Source: Saccharina japonica (lineage: Eukaryota; Sar; Phaeophyceae; Laminariales; Laminariaceae). From it: DNA of 64,000 nucleotides. Location: assembly GCA_008828725.1 (NCBI GenBank), contig MEHQ01003752.1:23410-87409 (forward strand), given 5' to 3'. The notes beneath the pieces are model-generated. The model worked only from the letters and a program-made list of their open reading frames with translations. It did not search any database and was not told where the DNA came from. The position numbers and the translations under genes are program-made. How positions within the stretch are numbered: position 1 is the first letter of the stretch; each line of letters begins with the position of its first letter. Positions 32,210 through 44,103 of this stretch are shown here, in pieces.

Positions 32210-32564
32210 CTGGCCGGTCCGAACGGGAATATTAGGTTAACGAGATGGGAGTCGCGTTAGGGCGGGTGGTTGGAGGGAGGGGCATGCTGGCCAAGGCTAC
32301 TGTACGGGGAGTAATTTCAGGGTCTACTACGTTATCGGTCTAGAGTCATTGGCGCGAGCGGGCTTACTATACCAATTTATTTATTGTCGTAACATAACAT
32401 TTCAGTGATGTATTGATTTCGCGATATGCATCGGCATGGAATTGTGGAAAGTGATGCCTCCTTCACTGGGTTTGGTATGCGTGCGAACACCCCTGGAAAC
32501 CGTGCGCTTGAGTCGCCGAAGCTCCCCTACTACTACCGTGGCAACGCGTTAAAGGGTGCATGTG

Positions 32565-33160
32565 AAGTTGGATTGACCTCTGGGGTACCGGGATACCAAA
32601 TCTAGTGAATTCGGTTGTGATGCTCGGATAGCCCCGGGTACCAAACCTAGCGAGTTTGGTCATGATACCCGGGTAGATACCCGGGCACTCCCAGGGCACG
32701 TACTCTGGACCCTACTAAAAACACCCTTGAACAAAAATACGGGTACGAAACCTGGTGATTTTGGTCATGACACTCAGGTAGGTAGACCTAGGTACCAAAC
32801 CTAGTGATTTTGGTCATGACACGCAGGTAGACACCCGGGTACCCCCGCAGTACATCCTTTGGACCCTGCTGAACACACCCTTGGAACATCAGCGGGTACC
32901 AAACCTAGTGATTTTGGTCGTGATACCAAACCTAGTGATTTTGGTCATGATACCAAACCTAGTGATTTTGGTCATGATATGTAGGTAGATACCCGGGGTA
33001 CCCCCGGAGTGCATACTTTGGACGCTACTGAACACACACTTGAAACATTACCGGGTACCAAACGTAGTGATTTCGATCGTGATACTCGGGTATACCCGGA
33101 TACCAAACCCGATGAGTTTAGTCGTGTTACCCGGGTAGATACCCGTGAACCGCCCGAGTA
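32565..33160 (+). repeat. Degenerate long-unit tandem repeat
   Basis: GGGTACCAAACCTAGTGATT followed by TTGGTCATGA, CCGGGTAGATACCCGGG and a CCCC..GTACAxxxTTGGACCCTACTGAACACACC tail recur about six times. An internal short unit is triplicated at 32895-32980. Confidence 0.75.
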
Positions 33161-33384
33161 CAAACTTCGCACCCTACTAAACGCACCCTCGAAACATTTT
33201 CCTGTGTCTTTTCTCGAAGACGATAACTTCGCAGGCAATGGCATCTGGCGTTGAAGGTAGTTTCGAAATGTTCAATACGACGTCGAAATATCAAGTATCC
33301 AAAATCGATTTGTATCGTATCGAAGGCGTTTTGCCCCTCCATTACCTGGCATCCCCGTACAGTTTGAGTCCCTACTGAACGAAC

Positions 33385-34090
33385 CATTTCGACCTATCAA
33401 ATATCGAAATCGTATCGATTTTACTTTTCGTTTATCGATATCGTATCGATTTGACTTTTCGTGTATCGATGTCGCATCTCGATTCGGCTTTTTGTTTACC
33501 GATACGAGCGTTTCGAACTCGATTCCCGTTCGTTGTCCGTCCATCACGCCGTGTCGATTTGACTTTTGACGCATGCTACGGTGGTAGAGGTCCACCCCCA
33601 TGTTATTTCTGAGCGTCGTCGTTTGAGGGGCTCTGCACTAAAAATAGGTTTAAACAAGTAATTTTGGAGAGAAATAAGCAAAAGTGCTACCCGATGATCA
33701 ATCAATCCCATGGCATACGCTAAGTATAACATGAACAATATGGCAGCACAAGAATAAAAGACCGACGAATTTAGGTTAAAAGGAGCCCCGTCATTCAGAA
33801 ACAAGTTCAGCCAAAAAGTGTCACTGGGACTACCTCTATCGCAGCACGCGTCTTTTTTTGTTTATCGATATCATATCGATTCGACCTTTTCTTTTTTTGT
33901 CGACATCGCATCGGTTTGACTTTCCGCTTATTACATCGATAACGTTTCAAACTCGATTCCCGCTCTCGTTGTCCCTACAATGTCGTGTGTCGATTTGACT
34001 TTTCGTCCATCGATATCGCTTCGATTTGACTTTTTTGCCCTTTTCGATATATCGTATCGGTCTGAATTTTCTTTGATGGATACATTGAGT
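33385..34090 (+). repeat. TATCGATATCGTATCGATTTGACTTTTCG array split by a MITE-1
   Basis: Units of about 35-40 bp with ATCGATATCGxATCGATTTG run from 33385 to 33565 and resume at 33855-34090. Between them a MITE-1 (33568-33852) is inserted after GACTTTT. Confidence 0.8.
33568..33852 (-). mobile_element. MITE-1 copy, reverse, inside a tandem array
   Basis: It runs GACGCATGCTACGGTGGTAGAGG to CTATCGCAGCACGCGTC. The host array continues on both sides, fixing the element limits. Confidence 0.8.
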
Positions 34091-35097
34091 ATCGAACTCG
34101 AACATCGTTCGTTATCTACTACCAATACTCATGCACGCATCAGACAGATCATGTCTCTTTTTCATTTCCTAGATATTTTTCGAGGGCATATGTGACACAT
34201 GGATATATTCATACTTCGTATGTATATATACTTCGTATATATTCCTAGTGTACAAGAACTGCACGGTCTACCGCCAATACGTTTTTTCCGGGTGGGATCT
34301 GCACAAAACAGCTCTTGGCGCACATGCACATGCACATGTATGATACAACTCCTGCACGAAACGTCAGAACATCAACTAAGATAGGATCTCTACTAAGATC
34401 TAGATCGCGATTAGGCCGATGTATGTTGCAATATGTTCCTGAAGCACGACATGTCAGAACAGCAAATCATATAAGATATCTTCGAAGGTTATCTACATTG
34501 TGTCTAGGAGGATCTAGATCGCGATTTGGCCGATGCATGTTGCAATATTTCCCCCCGGCGTCAAAACAACTGCAAGCGACACACTAAATCCTGCACCCCT
34601 ACCTCAGTCACCACCTCCCATACTTTGTCTTCAAACTCGTTTCCTGTTGCAAGCGATAAGGTTGTGTCATATATGCGTGATTTTCGACGGGCAGGGAACG
34701 CAGGCGCCGATGGGGGTCGAGTTAAACATACTGCATGTGTGAGCCATACCACAGCGGTGTAGGGTTGGGGGGGGGTGCACTCATGCCATGCGTAGCCGTA
34801 GTTCGTATTACCATAGACCCTCGCGTCCCTACAATGCCGGGACGAGAGTACGTCGGGTGTTCACCGATCAGAGGAAGGCATTGCTCGCACCAAGAAGCGA
34901 AGGGCCGTGAGGTGTTGGTCGAGTCGCACGAAGAAGGGTGAGTTGCTCATCCTCTGCTAAGAACCGCTTGTGAGGCGGACTTTCTTACACGCCGACATGT
35001 CACGTGGAAAGCAGTGCAAGGAGTCCCACTACTGATGGTTGCAGACAAGAGTACCGTGTGAAGCAATTCTCTGGGCAGACACAATGTACCAACCATT

Positions 35098-35571
35098 CGT
35101 GCTACGATAGAGGTAGAGGTATACCTTTTTTTGGCTGAAATGGTTTCGAAATGACGGGGCTCCCTAAGGGCCCGTTTTAACGAAGAAGAAAAAAAATCAA
35201 TTTGGAAAAAAAATATTCAAATCCGCTTTTCATTGGTCAACACACGCACCAGCACCAAAGATTAGGATCTTGGGGCATAATATTTGGTGCTGGTGCGTGT
35301 GTTGACCAATGAAAAGCGAATTTGAATTTTATTTTTTCCAAATTGAATTTATTTTATACTCGTTAATTCGGGCCCTAACTCAAAATCGTCAGACTTTAGT
35401 TCTTGTGATGCAATGTTGTTCGTGGTATACTTAGGCGATGAGATTGTTCATCGGGTAGCAATTTTTTTTCCGGTCAAAATCGTTTTTTGGGTGAGGTATA
35501 GAGCTCCTCAAGTGGCCACCCTTCGAAGGCAGAAAAAACATGGTGCACCTCTACCGTAGCATGCGTCCAAC
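35098..35571 (+). mobile_element. MITE-1 copy with Harbinger-like insertion
   Basis: It runs CGTGCTACGATAGAGGTAGA to CACCTCTACCGTAGCATGCG. CCAAC occurs on both flanks. The GGCTCC..TAA..CTCAAAATCG block is split by H4. Confidence 0.8.
35168..35375. mobile_element. PIF/Harbinger-like MITE (H4)
   Basis: It runs GGGCCCGTTTTAACGAAG to CGTTAATTCGGGCCC, flanked by TAA (35165-35167 and 35376-35378). It is inserted at the same MITE-1 position as H1. Confidence 0.85.
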
Positions 35572-35979
35572 GCTAACCTCCACCCAACCCAAACGCGAAC
35601 GATTTGTAGGGGGTATCTTGTTCAGACGCGGGCTACGGGCGGTGGTAGAATAGTACAGCTCATTGACGATTGTACGAGGCTCCTCTCTTGAAGAGTTAAA
35701 TTTTCTCAGGAGACAAAAACATGATATTTAGAAAGAAAAACGAAAAACGAAGCCCTAAACCCGATGAACGATCCCGTGGCCCATACTTCGTTTACGTAGT
35801 TTACGAAACATGCCGTGAACACAAATTACAGTATGTATATATATATGTATATATGTTCCAGAAGCATTGAGTGTATAGTCGCTCAGTTGAGGCGAGACCC
35901 GCCCCTCTGTCACTCTCAAAACGTGCTACCTCTATCGCAGCACACGTCTGTGGAAGGTATCTCGGCATCGTACCTGTAC

Positions 35980-36015
35980 CTCCTGCGGAAATTTCGTCCA
36001 AAGCCATGTCCAAAC
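35980..36015 (-). CDS. Tentative 36-nt phase-1/phase-1 exon following the PLAT-like exons
   Basis: On the minus strand the segment follows CTCGCAG and precedes GTACAG. It reads LDMALDEISAG in the frame set by the exon at 36298-36183, ending in phase 1. It echoes the ADEIS start of the preceding B-exon, so it could be a genuine short exon or a decayed partial copy of one. Confidence 0.3.
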
Positions 36016-36182
36016 CTGCGAGTTACGTAGCGAGCGGGGGTCGAGGCGGGAGAAACAGATGTTAGGGGGGGGGGGGCAGCCAACTTGCAATAGGAAACCT
36101 ATTGATAGACAATAGACCTACCAGGGTGTGGAAAAAAGCACGTACAAAACCACCAGATTATGGTGTGCTCGCGTGCGCTTAC

Positions 36183-39100
36183 CGCGAAGCTGAAGGTTGT
36201 AGAAGTAGCGCTGCTCCCCCACCTTGATCACATGTTCCTGGGGGGAGAGGTTGGTGCTCAGCAGTCGGTACCCGTTGAACGAAATTTCGTCAGCACACCT
36301 GCGAGGCATTATACCGATGGAGTGCGCCACCAAAAACGTTCCCTCTCACGAAATGGAAAAACAAAAACACGCCGTCTTTGTTCGGCTCCACGGACACCGG
36401 CTCAACACCCGTTTTGGCAGAAATATGGCAAAATGGTTGATGTTCCACACCGACCCCTCACGACATCAATATCTTCAAGTTCCGAGAATTTTCCCAGGCG
36501 ATCGAGGCTAAAGGGGTTAAGGTCAAGTGAACTTCAAGCATGTTGTGAAAGTTGGGTCCTTGGGTATATATATATACCAGTAGTGGACAAACACTGTTAG
36601 TGGATCTTCCTAAGGTAGCTAAATAGGCACTCTGATTGGCCGAGCAAGCACTGACCACTGGCATAGGGTTCGGGTTCGGGTTAGGGCTAGGGTTCGATCT
36701 GAGGGTCAACATACTACTACCCAGACAAAACCCCCATTTTAAAGATCCGCTATCACCCTTTGTCCACCCCTCATATATACACGTCCCATTTTCGCCGTCC
36801 TTTTCGCACGTCCCATTTTCGCTACGAAACCGTCGCGTATCACTACCTATATACGATGGGGGGTTTCACTTTGGAGCAGAACCCGTTTCTCCGGCGACCT
36901 ACATTATTTGTATTTTCTAACCAAGGCGTTACACTAACTACCTACAGGTCCTTTAACCCTAACCTAACCCTAACGTAATGTCTGGTGGTATGGTGCTTGC
37001 CACGGGGTGCCCACGGGCATTCATAAACAAAATGAAGCATCTTGCAGCAAAAAAAGTGTGATTCTGAAAATGTTGGCTTAAGGATCCCCCCGTCAATCAG
37101 AAAAACAAAAATAGCTAGAACGTGCTACCTCTATCGTAACGCGCGTCCCACCCCATAATACGTCGGGTGCTGTTTCTACCTTGGCCCGTTTCCGCCGCGT
37201 GTCGCTCACCAGGAACCATCACCACCTTCGTTGTTCAGCTGCATGGCCACGGGGTTAAACCCCGCGGACACTTCGGTCGTCGTCCACCCCCCCTTCTTTC
37301 TGGCCCCGCCGCCGCCGTCCCGGCTAGAAGCCAGGTTGAAGGAAACAACGTCCCCTATGGAGTCGTCGCACCGAGACTCGGAACAAACAGACGCGAGGAC
37401 CGTGGACGGCCCGCCCTGCCCCTTGCAAGATTTCACGGCGACCTCGTACTTGAACTCGTCTGAAAACGAAAGGAGTTCAAGGGGGGTGGGGTGTGGCTTA
37501 AGACACGTTTTTTGCGTGTATGTTCTTTGCCGAAACGATGTACGCCGAAAATACAAGACACTAACGAATGTGGGAGGAAGGAATGATCGGGTCTCTGCAT
37601 TTTTACTATCGGGCTTGTTTCCCGTGCAAGGTTCGAGGTCGACCTCGTACATGGATTCGTCTGTAACAAGGTGCGTGAGGGCGTGAGGGGGGGGGGGGGT
37701 ACTCGTGCCGTGCATGGCCGTAGTCGTGTGGCCATAGACCCTCGCATCCATACAATGGCGGGACTGGAGCACGTCAGATTTTCACCAACCAGGCAGACAA
37801 TATTTGCACCCAGCACGAAGCGCCGTGAGATGTTGGGCGAGTCGCACGACGGCTGAGCTGCAACCTACTAAGAACAGCCTGTGAGGCGGACGTGCATCTG
37901 AACGACAGCCTCCAATTAGTTGGTTTGATTTGTGGCTTGTCCACTTCCAGAGACAGCCATGGGTGGAGGGCACAAAGCACATTATTACGGAGGCCCATAG
38001 TATCCAGGCCCAGCGGATGTACTTTTTCATTTCGGAATTTATGTTTGTGTGGCCAATTTTTCCCTGATTTTCTACGGAACGTATTTGCATGTGGAGTAAT
38101 CAGCAGCCACGCAGACCCACAGAGGGCACACTGTACACCCATATTTAAGACCCGCGGAAAGCCGAGGATTTCAGCTTTCCAATGATGCAACTTGTAGCCA
38201 AAAGTATGTTGTTGGAGGTGAGAGCAGAGGTGGTAAAATAGTGGTACTCAAATCGTACTATATTTCACGGGGGGAGATGTTTCAAGACCAGATCTCCTCG
38301 GAAGTTGGCGTATTATGCATTTATGGAAAGCTAGGGATGTCGGCCGCAGAATCCTGTAAGCGTTTTCCGCAACTCTTGGTCGTTCTTGAGATACTTGGGT
38401 CTAAAGATGGGCAGCCGTACCCACCTTCCCACCTCTGCCTCATGTGCAACTATATCGTTTCGGCTACAAGTAGCATCGTTGGAAAGCTAAAGTCCTCGGC
38501 TTTCCGTCGGTTGTAAGTACTGCTTTGTAGCGCCCCTGTGTGCGGCTGAGTAAGCGCAAGTTAGTCCAAACGCAGATAGCTTCCTCGAAAAAAGAGCGGA
38601 AAAAAACGGCCACAAACACAATAATTCCGAGAAAATGAATAAAAAAAGTAAATCCGCCGGGCCTGGATACTATGGGCCTCCGTAATAGTACTATTTAACA
38701 TAAAATTTCGCCCAATACATGTACAGAAGTATACCTGGTATATGTTCGCCAACAAGTCGTATGTTACGCGGTACACAGTGTCAGGTATACGTTGTGCCAA
38801 AAATATGCACTATTAATATTAAAGAAACAAAAAGAAGCTCCGAATAGGGAATGTTTCACTAATTGGGCAAATATCTCCCTCGCGCGCTCGCGCTTGCTCC
38901 CCCCCCTCCGCCCCCCGCGGTCTCTCCCTCCTTTCCTCTCCTCCCTCCCTCCCTCTCTCTCCCGCCCTAAGCCGCTCGCGACCCGTGCCGCACCTGAAGA
39001 CTGGAGATTGAACAAACGCCAAGTGCTCTGGCAAGGGTAAAATGACCCAGTGTTGATGTGGACGCCGTAATTGCACCCCTTGTCGCCGAAATCGCTGTCG

Positions 39101-42100
39101 AGGTAAAGCCTGGCCCCTCGGCCGAGCAGGTTGCCTCCTTCCTCCCACACCACCTCTTCTATGCACCTGGCACCAAAATAGTTCAGGAGGCGCGATTGTT
39201 ATGGGCGTCTCGTCTCGGGCCCCAAGTTCGAAAACCTGAAATCTCACGCGGACCGCGTGGGTCGGAGCATCCCAGTCGACTCTTCCCGCGATTAGCCCAA
39301 TAGTTGCAGTTAGTGTTCGCCTTCTGAGGCAACATTTTCTGATCGGCTGAGCTCCTCAAGAGAACAGCCACGGCGGTGGTACCGGTGACGTAGCATGAAT
39401 ATTTTACCAGCATGTGTGTGTGTTTAGGACTAGCGCATGGATGTGTGAACAAGATTCTTCGAAGGCATGATTCTGGTGGGATCTTGAGTTCCTTCGCGCG
39501 TGGAGCAGTCGGAAAATAAAGGCACCAACCCTACCGTGGCATTTTCGGAGAAAATTCTTTAAACAATCTCGCGCGTCGGTTGGGGTCGGGGGGGGGGGGG
39601 CATGTCCTATGAGATAACGGGTCGTGCTGCTACGCGTCGATCCAACCTTGACCCGCGAGTTGACTTATGCTGATCCGCGGGTCAGACCCGCGAATCTATT
39701 TATGGGGGCAAAGGATTTGTTCACTTACATGCAGAGCTATTTTCCCGAGGAATTGCCCAATATTGTTAGAATACATGTGTGATACTTTACAGCATTATTT
39801 TATATATGCCTATGTAGGTGCTGGGAGTGTACGAGTAGCGGTTTCAATTTTACAGTGACGCGTGCTACGATAGAGGTAGCACGTTTTTTTGGCTGGAACG
39901 TTTTCTGAACGACTATTGGTATGCTCCTTAACCCAAAATTGTCGGAAGTTCGTACTCGTTTTGCAACTGTTTTCGTTGTAAAATCGGGAGTCAACCAAAT
40001 GGAACTACGTGATCGTAGGGATGTGGTTCCACTGGTAGAAACCGAAACTACTGGGCCACGATGTAGCACAAGAGATCTTTCTCTTTCAAGGCGAGCAAAA
40101 GCCAAACCATCGAGGCTTTTGATAAACAATTCTGGCCATCCCACTCGCCCAGGTGACAGGTATTTAACAGTAGCTTCTGCGTTTGTAGTTTTCAACGGCC
40201 GGGATCGCCACCGCGCTGAGTATGCACTCAGCACGGGGGTGGTTTATCCCGGACAAGGCCCCCCTGCTTCGGGACAGGAGGCCTCAACTAATCCAATACT
40301 TACTTTAAATGATAGTTGAAAGCGTACAAGAACACTACAGTATATTCACGCTTATCGGTGTACCGTGAAACGTGCCCCCTCCAAAATCAGTTTTTGGGTG
40401 GGATATAGAGCTCCTCAAGTGACCATCCTCAGAAACATAATGGTGCGCCTCTACTGCAGCATGCGTCCAGTACCGTTGGAATGTATCGTGGTATTTTACA
40501 GCAAGATGTTTTAGAGTATACCTGTATATGCAGGTCATGGGAGGGAGTGTTCGCCGGGTTGCAGCTTACAGAGCTCCTATACTCTAATCAAACGAGGCGC
40601 ATCAGAAAAGCATAAGGTGCACCCACATCGTCGCATGCATCATATATTTGAGTTCAAACCCTAACCTTCGTAGCCCCTACTGCTGTACCCCCTCGGGTTT
40701 TTCACCAGATCGAAGGTGTAAGGAGGAGCTACAAATAGCGCAGATGATCAACAACTTTGGAACGTCATCACAGCTCGGGCAGATCATGATCTTTCTATCT
40801 ACAGATCATCTGTAGATCATCTAGTTCCTTACCTGCCGTCGTGAGAGGCTGTGTAGGACCTGCACAGTATGCAGATCCAACCCAGGAAACATGTGATGTA
40901 TCATGCAGATTATACGGGGTCCCACCCGGCAAAAGACGAGCTAGATCACACTAAAAGATCGGGAACATATATGCCTGTTGGAATATCTAGATAATGAAGT
41001 AGTGGGAGCCGATCATCTGTCCGCCGTGTAGAACGTTTCTCGGAACGGAGATATGGTCGGAGATAGGGTGGACTATGAACCCACGGTGGCTAAACCTGAG
41101 TCGGGTTGTGAAAGCACTACGGCAAATTCGAAGTGCAGCATAGAGTGCTCAGGGCCGAAGGCTTGATGCGAATGTTTTGAGGTTGAAGGAATCCTTCTGC
41201 CTGCGGGACAAACATGAAGAAAAAACTGGCCCACACTGCGGGACAATTATATCGCGGGCTGGTCACACTGCGGCAGGACATATATTTCGGGCTGGTCGAC
41301 ACTGCGGGACATCTGAAAAGGGCCGGCCGATGTTGCAAGACGAATATTACGGTATCGTCGACACTGCGGGACATCTAACTTCGGGCTGGTTGACATTCTG
41401 CGGGACATCTAACAGTATGGTCTGGTCAACACTGCGGGCTGTCTGTCTACTTTGGCATGGTCGACACCGCGGGGTATCTAAAATGTGGGCTGGTCAACAT
41501 TTGTGTCCAAGAGATTGCAAACTACAGTAGCACATACGACCCCGGCAGTGTTGCACGCGGATCGTCGGAGCCTTCAAACAGAGAGCGCTTTTCACGAGGG
41601 AAACACTAACTAGCAGCACGCATTCACGTCAGTGCGTTGGCTTTGTGTTCCTGCACAAACTGTGGTTTCTAGTCATGTTCAGAAGCAGAAGCACATGCAT
41701 CGAAAGAGATCACAACGACGACGAAAAAGGAGGAGTGAGTGTTACAGTTTGAAGAGTGCGTGGTATGTGCATATCGCTGTAAATAGGTCAAATTCCTGCC
41801 CAGCAGCAAACTTGCACAACACATGGGTGGCAACATGGGCAACAGGGGGAACGGGGTATTGGGTAGCAAACCTGGGTAACAAGCTGTACAGTAACCCGAG
41901 CGCAACAAGCATCACCCCCTCCTCCGAGGCGTGCCTGGTATAGGTACGTTTCGGTCTCAAATACGTAGAGTACATACATTCCAAGCGGTAGACTGAATAG
42001 TAGTAGCCTGAACAGTAGGCTGCATACGTAGTTGCCAGAACAGCAGGCCGAACAGCAGGCCGGACAATAGCCTCAAGAACAGGTGAACAGTGGCATGCTA

Positions 42101-42574
42101 AGCAGCTTCCTGGTCAGCATTCTCCTTGGCGCCATCCTGAACAGTAGCCTAAACAATAACCTAAACAGTAGCCTAAACAGTAGCCTAAACAGTAGCCTAA
42201 ACAGTAGCGTAAACAGTAGTTTAAACAGTAGGCTGAACATGAGTAGCAGCCTGAACGTTAGCCTGAACAGTAGCCTGAACAGCAGCAGGGGAGACAAGCG
42301 GTCGGATAGCGCAGGGCCAACAAACAGCCCACCCGAACGTACCAGGCATCAGTGCCTCCTATCGACAACTCCATTGTGGTGGGCTCGTACTCCAGGGGGA
42401 CTTCGAACTGGCTCCAGACCCCGGCTGGCTCTAGCTCGCCCCTCAGGTTGTACGCGTTCGGCGAGCCCATGACGCAATCGCTCTCCCCTCCGCAGAAGGA
42501 CAGGGAAACCGGATCCACCGTTCCCGCCTCGGTGGCATTGCACGTCTTGAACTTCAGAGTGCGGCCGCGAGCTT
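36183..42574 (-). CDS. Modular PLAT/LH2-like repeat protein, partial (four clear exons)
   Basis: Reading leftward, the exons are 42574-42343, 39166-38994, 37459-37210 and 36298-36183. They join to 257 codons with no stop. Exon types alternate. A-exons (232 and 250 nt) enter in phase 1 and leave in phase 2 inside a Trp codon. B-exons (173 and 116 nt) enter in phase 2, so each junction reads W|C, and leave in phase 1. A-exons carry KFKTC/YEVAVKSC, AGTVDPVSLSFCGG and SIGGTDAW/NNEGGDGSW. B-exons begin CIEEVVW or CADEISFNG. One A+B pair gives a domain of about 130 residues whose pattern (AGTxxxVxLxxCG, then GGTDxWCIxxV) resembles a PLAT/LH2 beta-sandwich. That assignment is by pattern only. Paired Cys suggest an extracellular location. 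No initiator or terminator exon was firmly found. Introns contain MITE-1 copies and a 12-bp microsatellite at 42130-42290. Confidence 0.7.
36662..36980. repeat. Inverted pair of telomere-like tracts
   Basis: GGGTTCGGGTTAGGGCTAGG at 36667-36694 faces TAACCCTAACCTAACCCTAA at 36955-36976. About 260 bp of unremarkable sequence lies between. Confidence 0.7.
37607..37660 (-). CDS. Short duplicate of the 5' part of a PLAT-like A-exon
   Basis: A 54-nt stretch after TTGTTACAG reads DESMYEVDLEPCTG. This matches the start of the true A-exon at 37459 (DEFKYEVAVKSCKG). A weak donor (A/GTAAAA) would make it a phase-1/phase-1 exon, so its inclusion would not break the frame. Its 3' two-thirds are absent. 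It may be a truncated duplicate or an optional exon. Confidence 0.4.
37975..38700. mobile_element. Foldback element with ~240-bp inverted arms
   Basis: TTACGGAGGCCCATAGTATC at 37984 is matched inversely by GATACTATGGGCCTCCGTAA at 38667. Similarity continues inward through TTTGTGTGGCC, the CCGCGGAAAGCCGAGGA..CAGCTTTCCAA block at 38152 and its inverse at 38487. The core is about 230 bp. No coding was seen. Confidence 0.7.
39856..40468 (+). mobile_element. MITE-1 copy with a ~370-bp insertion
   Basis: It runs GACGCGTGCTACGATAGAGG to CGCCTCTACTGCAGCATGCG. An unrelated block from about 39980 to 40350 interrupts it. Part of that block (CACTCAGCACGG..CCAATAC) recurs at 29870. It lies in the PLAT-like gene intron. 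Confidence 0.65.
41225..41500 (+). repeat. ~45-bp tandem repeat, about six units
   Basis: GGGCTGGTCGACACTGCGGG then ACATCTxAxx repeats irregularly inside the long PLAT-like intron. Confidence 0.75.
42130..42290 (-). repeat. AACAGTAGCCTA 12-bp microsatellite
   Basis: About 12 units lie just intronic to the 42343 donor of the PLAT-like gene. CTGAACAGTAG variants extend left to 41995. Confidence 0.9.
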
Positions 42575-43399
42575 CTGCCATCGCTTTGCGAAGAAACATT
42601 GTAAAGGAATATCCGATCGATTGTGCGCAGCCAGCGGGACAATGCGGGAGAATTCGAGTTTTGGTCAGATAAAATGACGCCGTTTATTTCCTTCCAGCAT
42701 ATGAATTTGTTAAGATGTCAGTATTGCATTTGCCGTCTCACAGTGTTGTAGCACGTGTCCCAATCATAGTATCCGCATACAAAAGGGAACCCAGAATACA
42801 ATAAAAATCGGACGTGGAGGATGTTACTAGTAGTAGTCAGACTTGAATACTCGACGAAAGTGGGGTGCTAGGCCATAAAGAGGCGTTTCACGATAAGGGT
42901 AGCATTTTTCGGTTAAAATATTTCCCCGAGTGACCGGGGGGGGGGGGCTCTTAACCCGAAATCGTCGGAGAACCTCACGTATGTATTTTCACAATGTGCT
43001 GTTTTGACTCATCCCACGGTAGGGGCGCAGCAGAATTTCCTGAGCTCATATGAAAAGGTCAATATCTCACCCGAAGCATGACCTCGGAGACAATCGTTCC
43101 CGCAACCCGATCAACTTCCTATACGGTAGTCTAAAAACAAACGTACCAGTAAAATAAGGTAATAGTATCCGGTGGTTCCTCACGTGAGGAGCTCAGGCGG
43201 TCAGAAAATATTGAGCCAAAAAGTGGTACCCCTACCGTGGGACTGCTGTTTTGTATGTGTACCTAGAGGCCATGGGGTTGTTCGTCGGGTTGCACTTATT
43301 GTTTTCTATCATATCTGTTTTTGACTCACTCTTTGTATAGAGCTCCGTAAATGACCGCCCTCAGAAGGCAAAAAATGTGGCACCTTCACCTTTAGCATG

Positions 43400-43655
43400 T
43401 GTCTACTCGTAGAGAGGTAGCACGTTTTGGCTGCGATGGTTTCTGGATGATCGTGTTCCTTAACCCAAAATCGTCAGACCTTCATTCTCGTGTCTGAAAA
43501 AGTGTTGATTGTATAGTTAGGCCATGGTATTGTTCATCGGGTAGCACTTTTACTTTCGTCCCAAAATCACTTTTTTGGGTGACTTACTATTAGTGTGGAG
43601 CTTCTCAAGTAAGATGCCTCAAAAACGTTGTGCGCCTCTGACCTTAAGCTAGCAT
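43400..43655 (+). mobile_element. MITE-1 copy
   Basis: The left end is degraded (TAGAGAGGTAGCACG). Interior TTGGCTG..CTTAACCCAAAATCGTC is followed by CTGACCTTAAGCTAGCATGCG. A more degraded piece lies at 42890-43370. Confidence 0.65.
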
Positions 43656-43793
43656 GCGCCAAAACAAAAACCAATATGAATGTAGTCCCTCATATGAATG
43701 CCTCTGCTGGCTACTAACTCCTCGTTCCATCAATTTAATCTGAAAGGGTGACGCTTCCTTTTCGTGGTGGCGATACCAATACAGTACTAAGAT

Positions 43794-44074
43794 TTGACGC
43801 GTGCTGCGATAGAGGTATCATATTCGTAACACGTTTTGGCAGAATTGTTTTCGTGACGGGGCTCCTTAACCCAAATTTGTCGGAATTTCATTCTTGTGAT
43901 GCAATATGTTATGTTGTATACTTGGGGCATGGGAGTGTTCAAATCGGGAATATATAGCACCTTTAGTTTGATCATAAATTCAGTTTTTTGGGGTGAGGTA
44001 TAGAGTGCTCCTCAAGCGACGATCTTGAAAAAAAACAAAAGGGTGCACCTCTATCTTAAGACAGCATGCGTCGT
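43794..44074 (+). mobile_element. MITE-1 copy
   Basis: It runs GACGCGTGCTGCGATAGAGG to GCACCTCTATCTTAAGACAGCATGCGTC, near full length. Confidence 0.8.
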
Positions 44075-44103
44075 TTTCTTCTTAAGTATGGTTCCCTTGA
44101 GGC

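Noticed and set aside
31923-32260. Plus-strand frames opposite the membrane-tail exon
   Set aside because: The GC-rich sequence opens both strands. Only the minus frame has an acceptor, a membrane helix and a sensible stop.
36267-36298. CADEISFNG as an animal-type or bacterial domain signature
   Set aside because: The motif is too short. It is supported only as part of the local A/B exon pattern.
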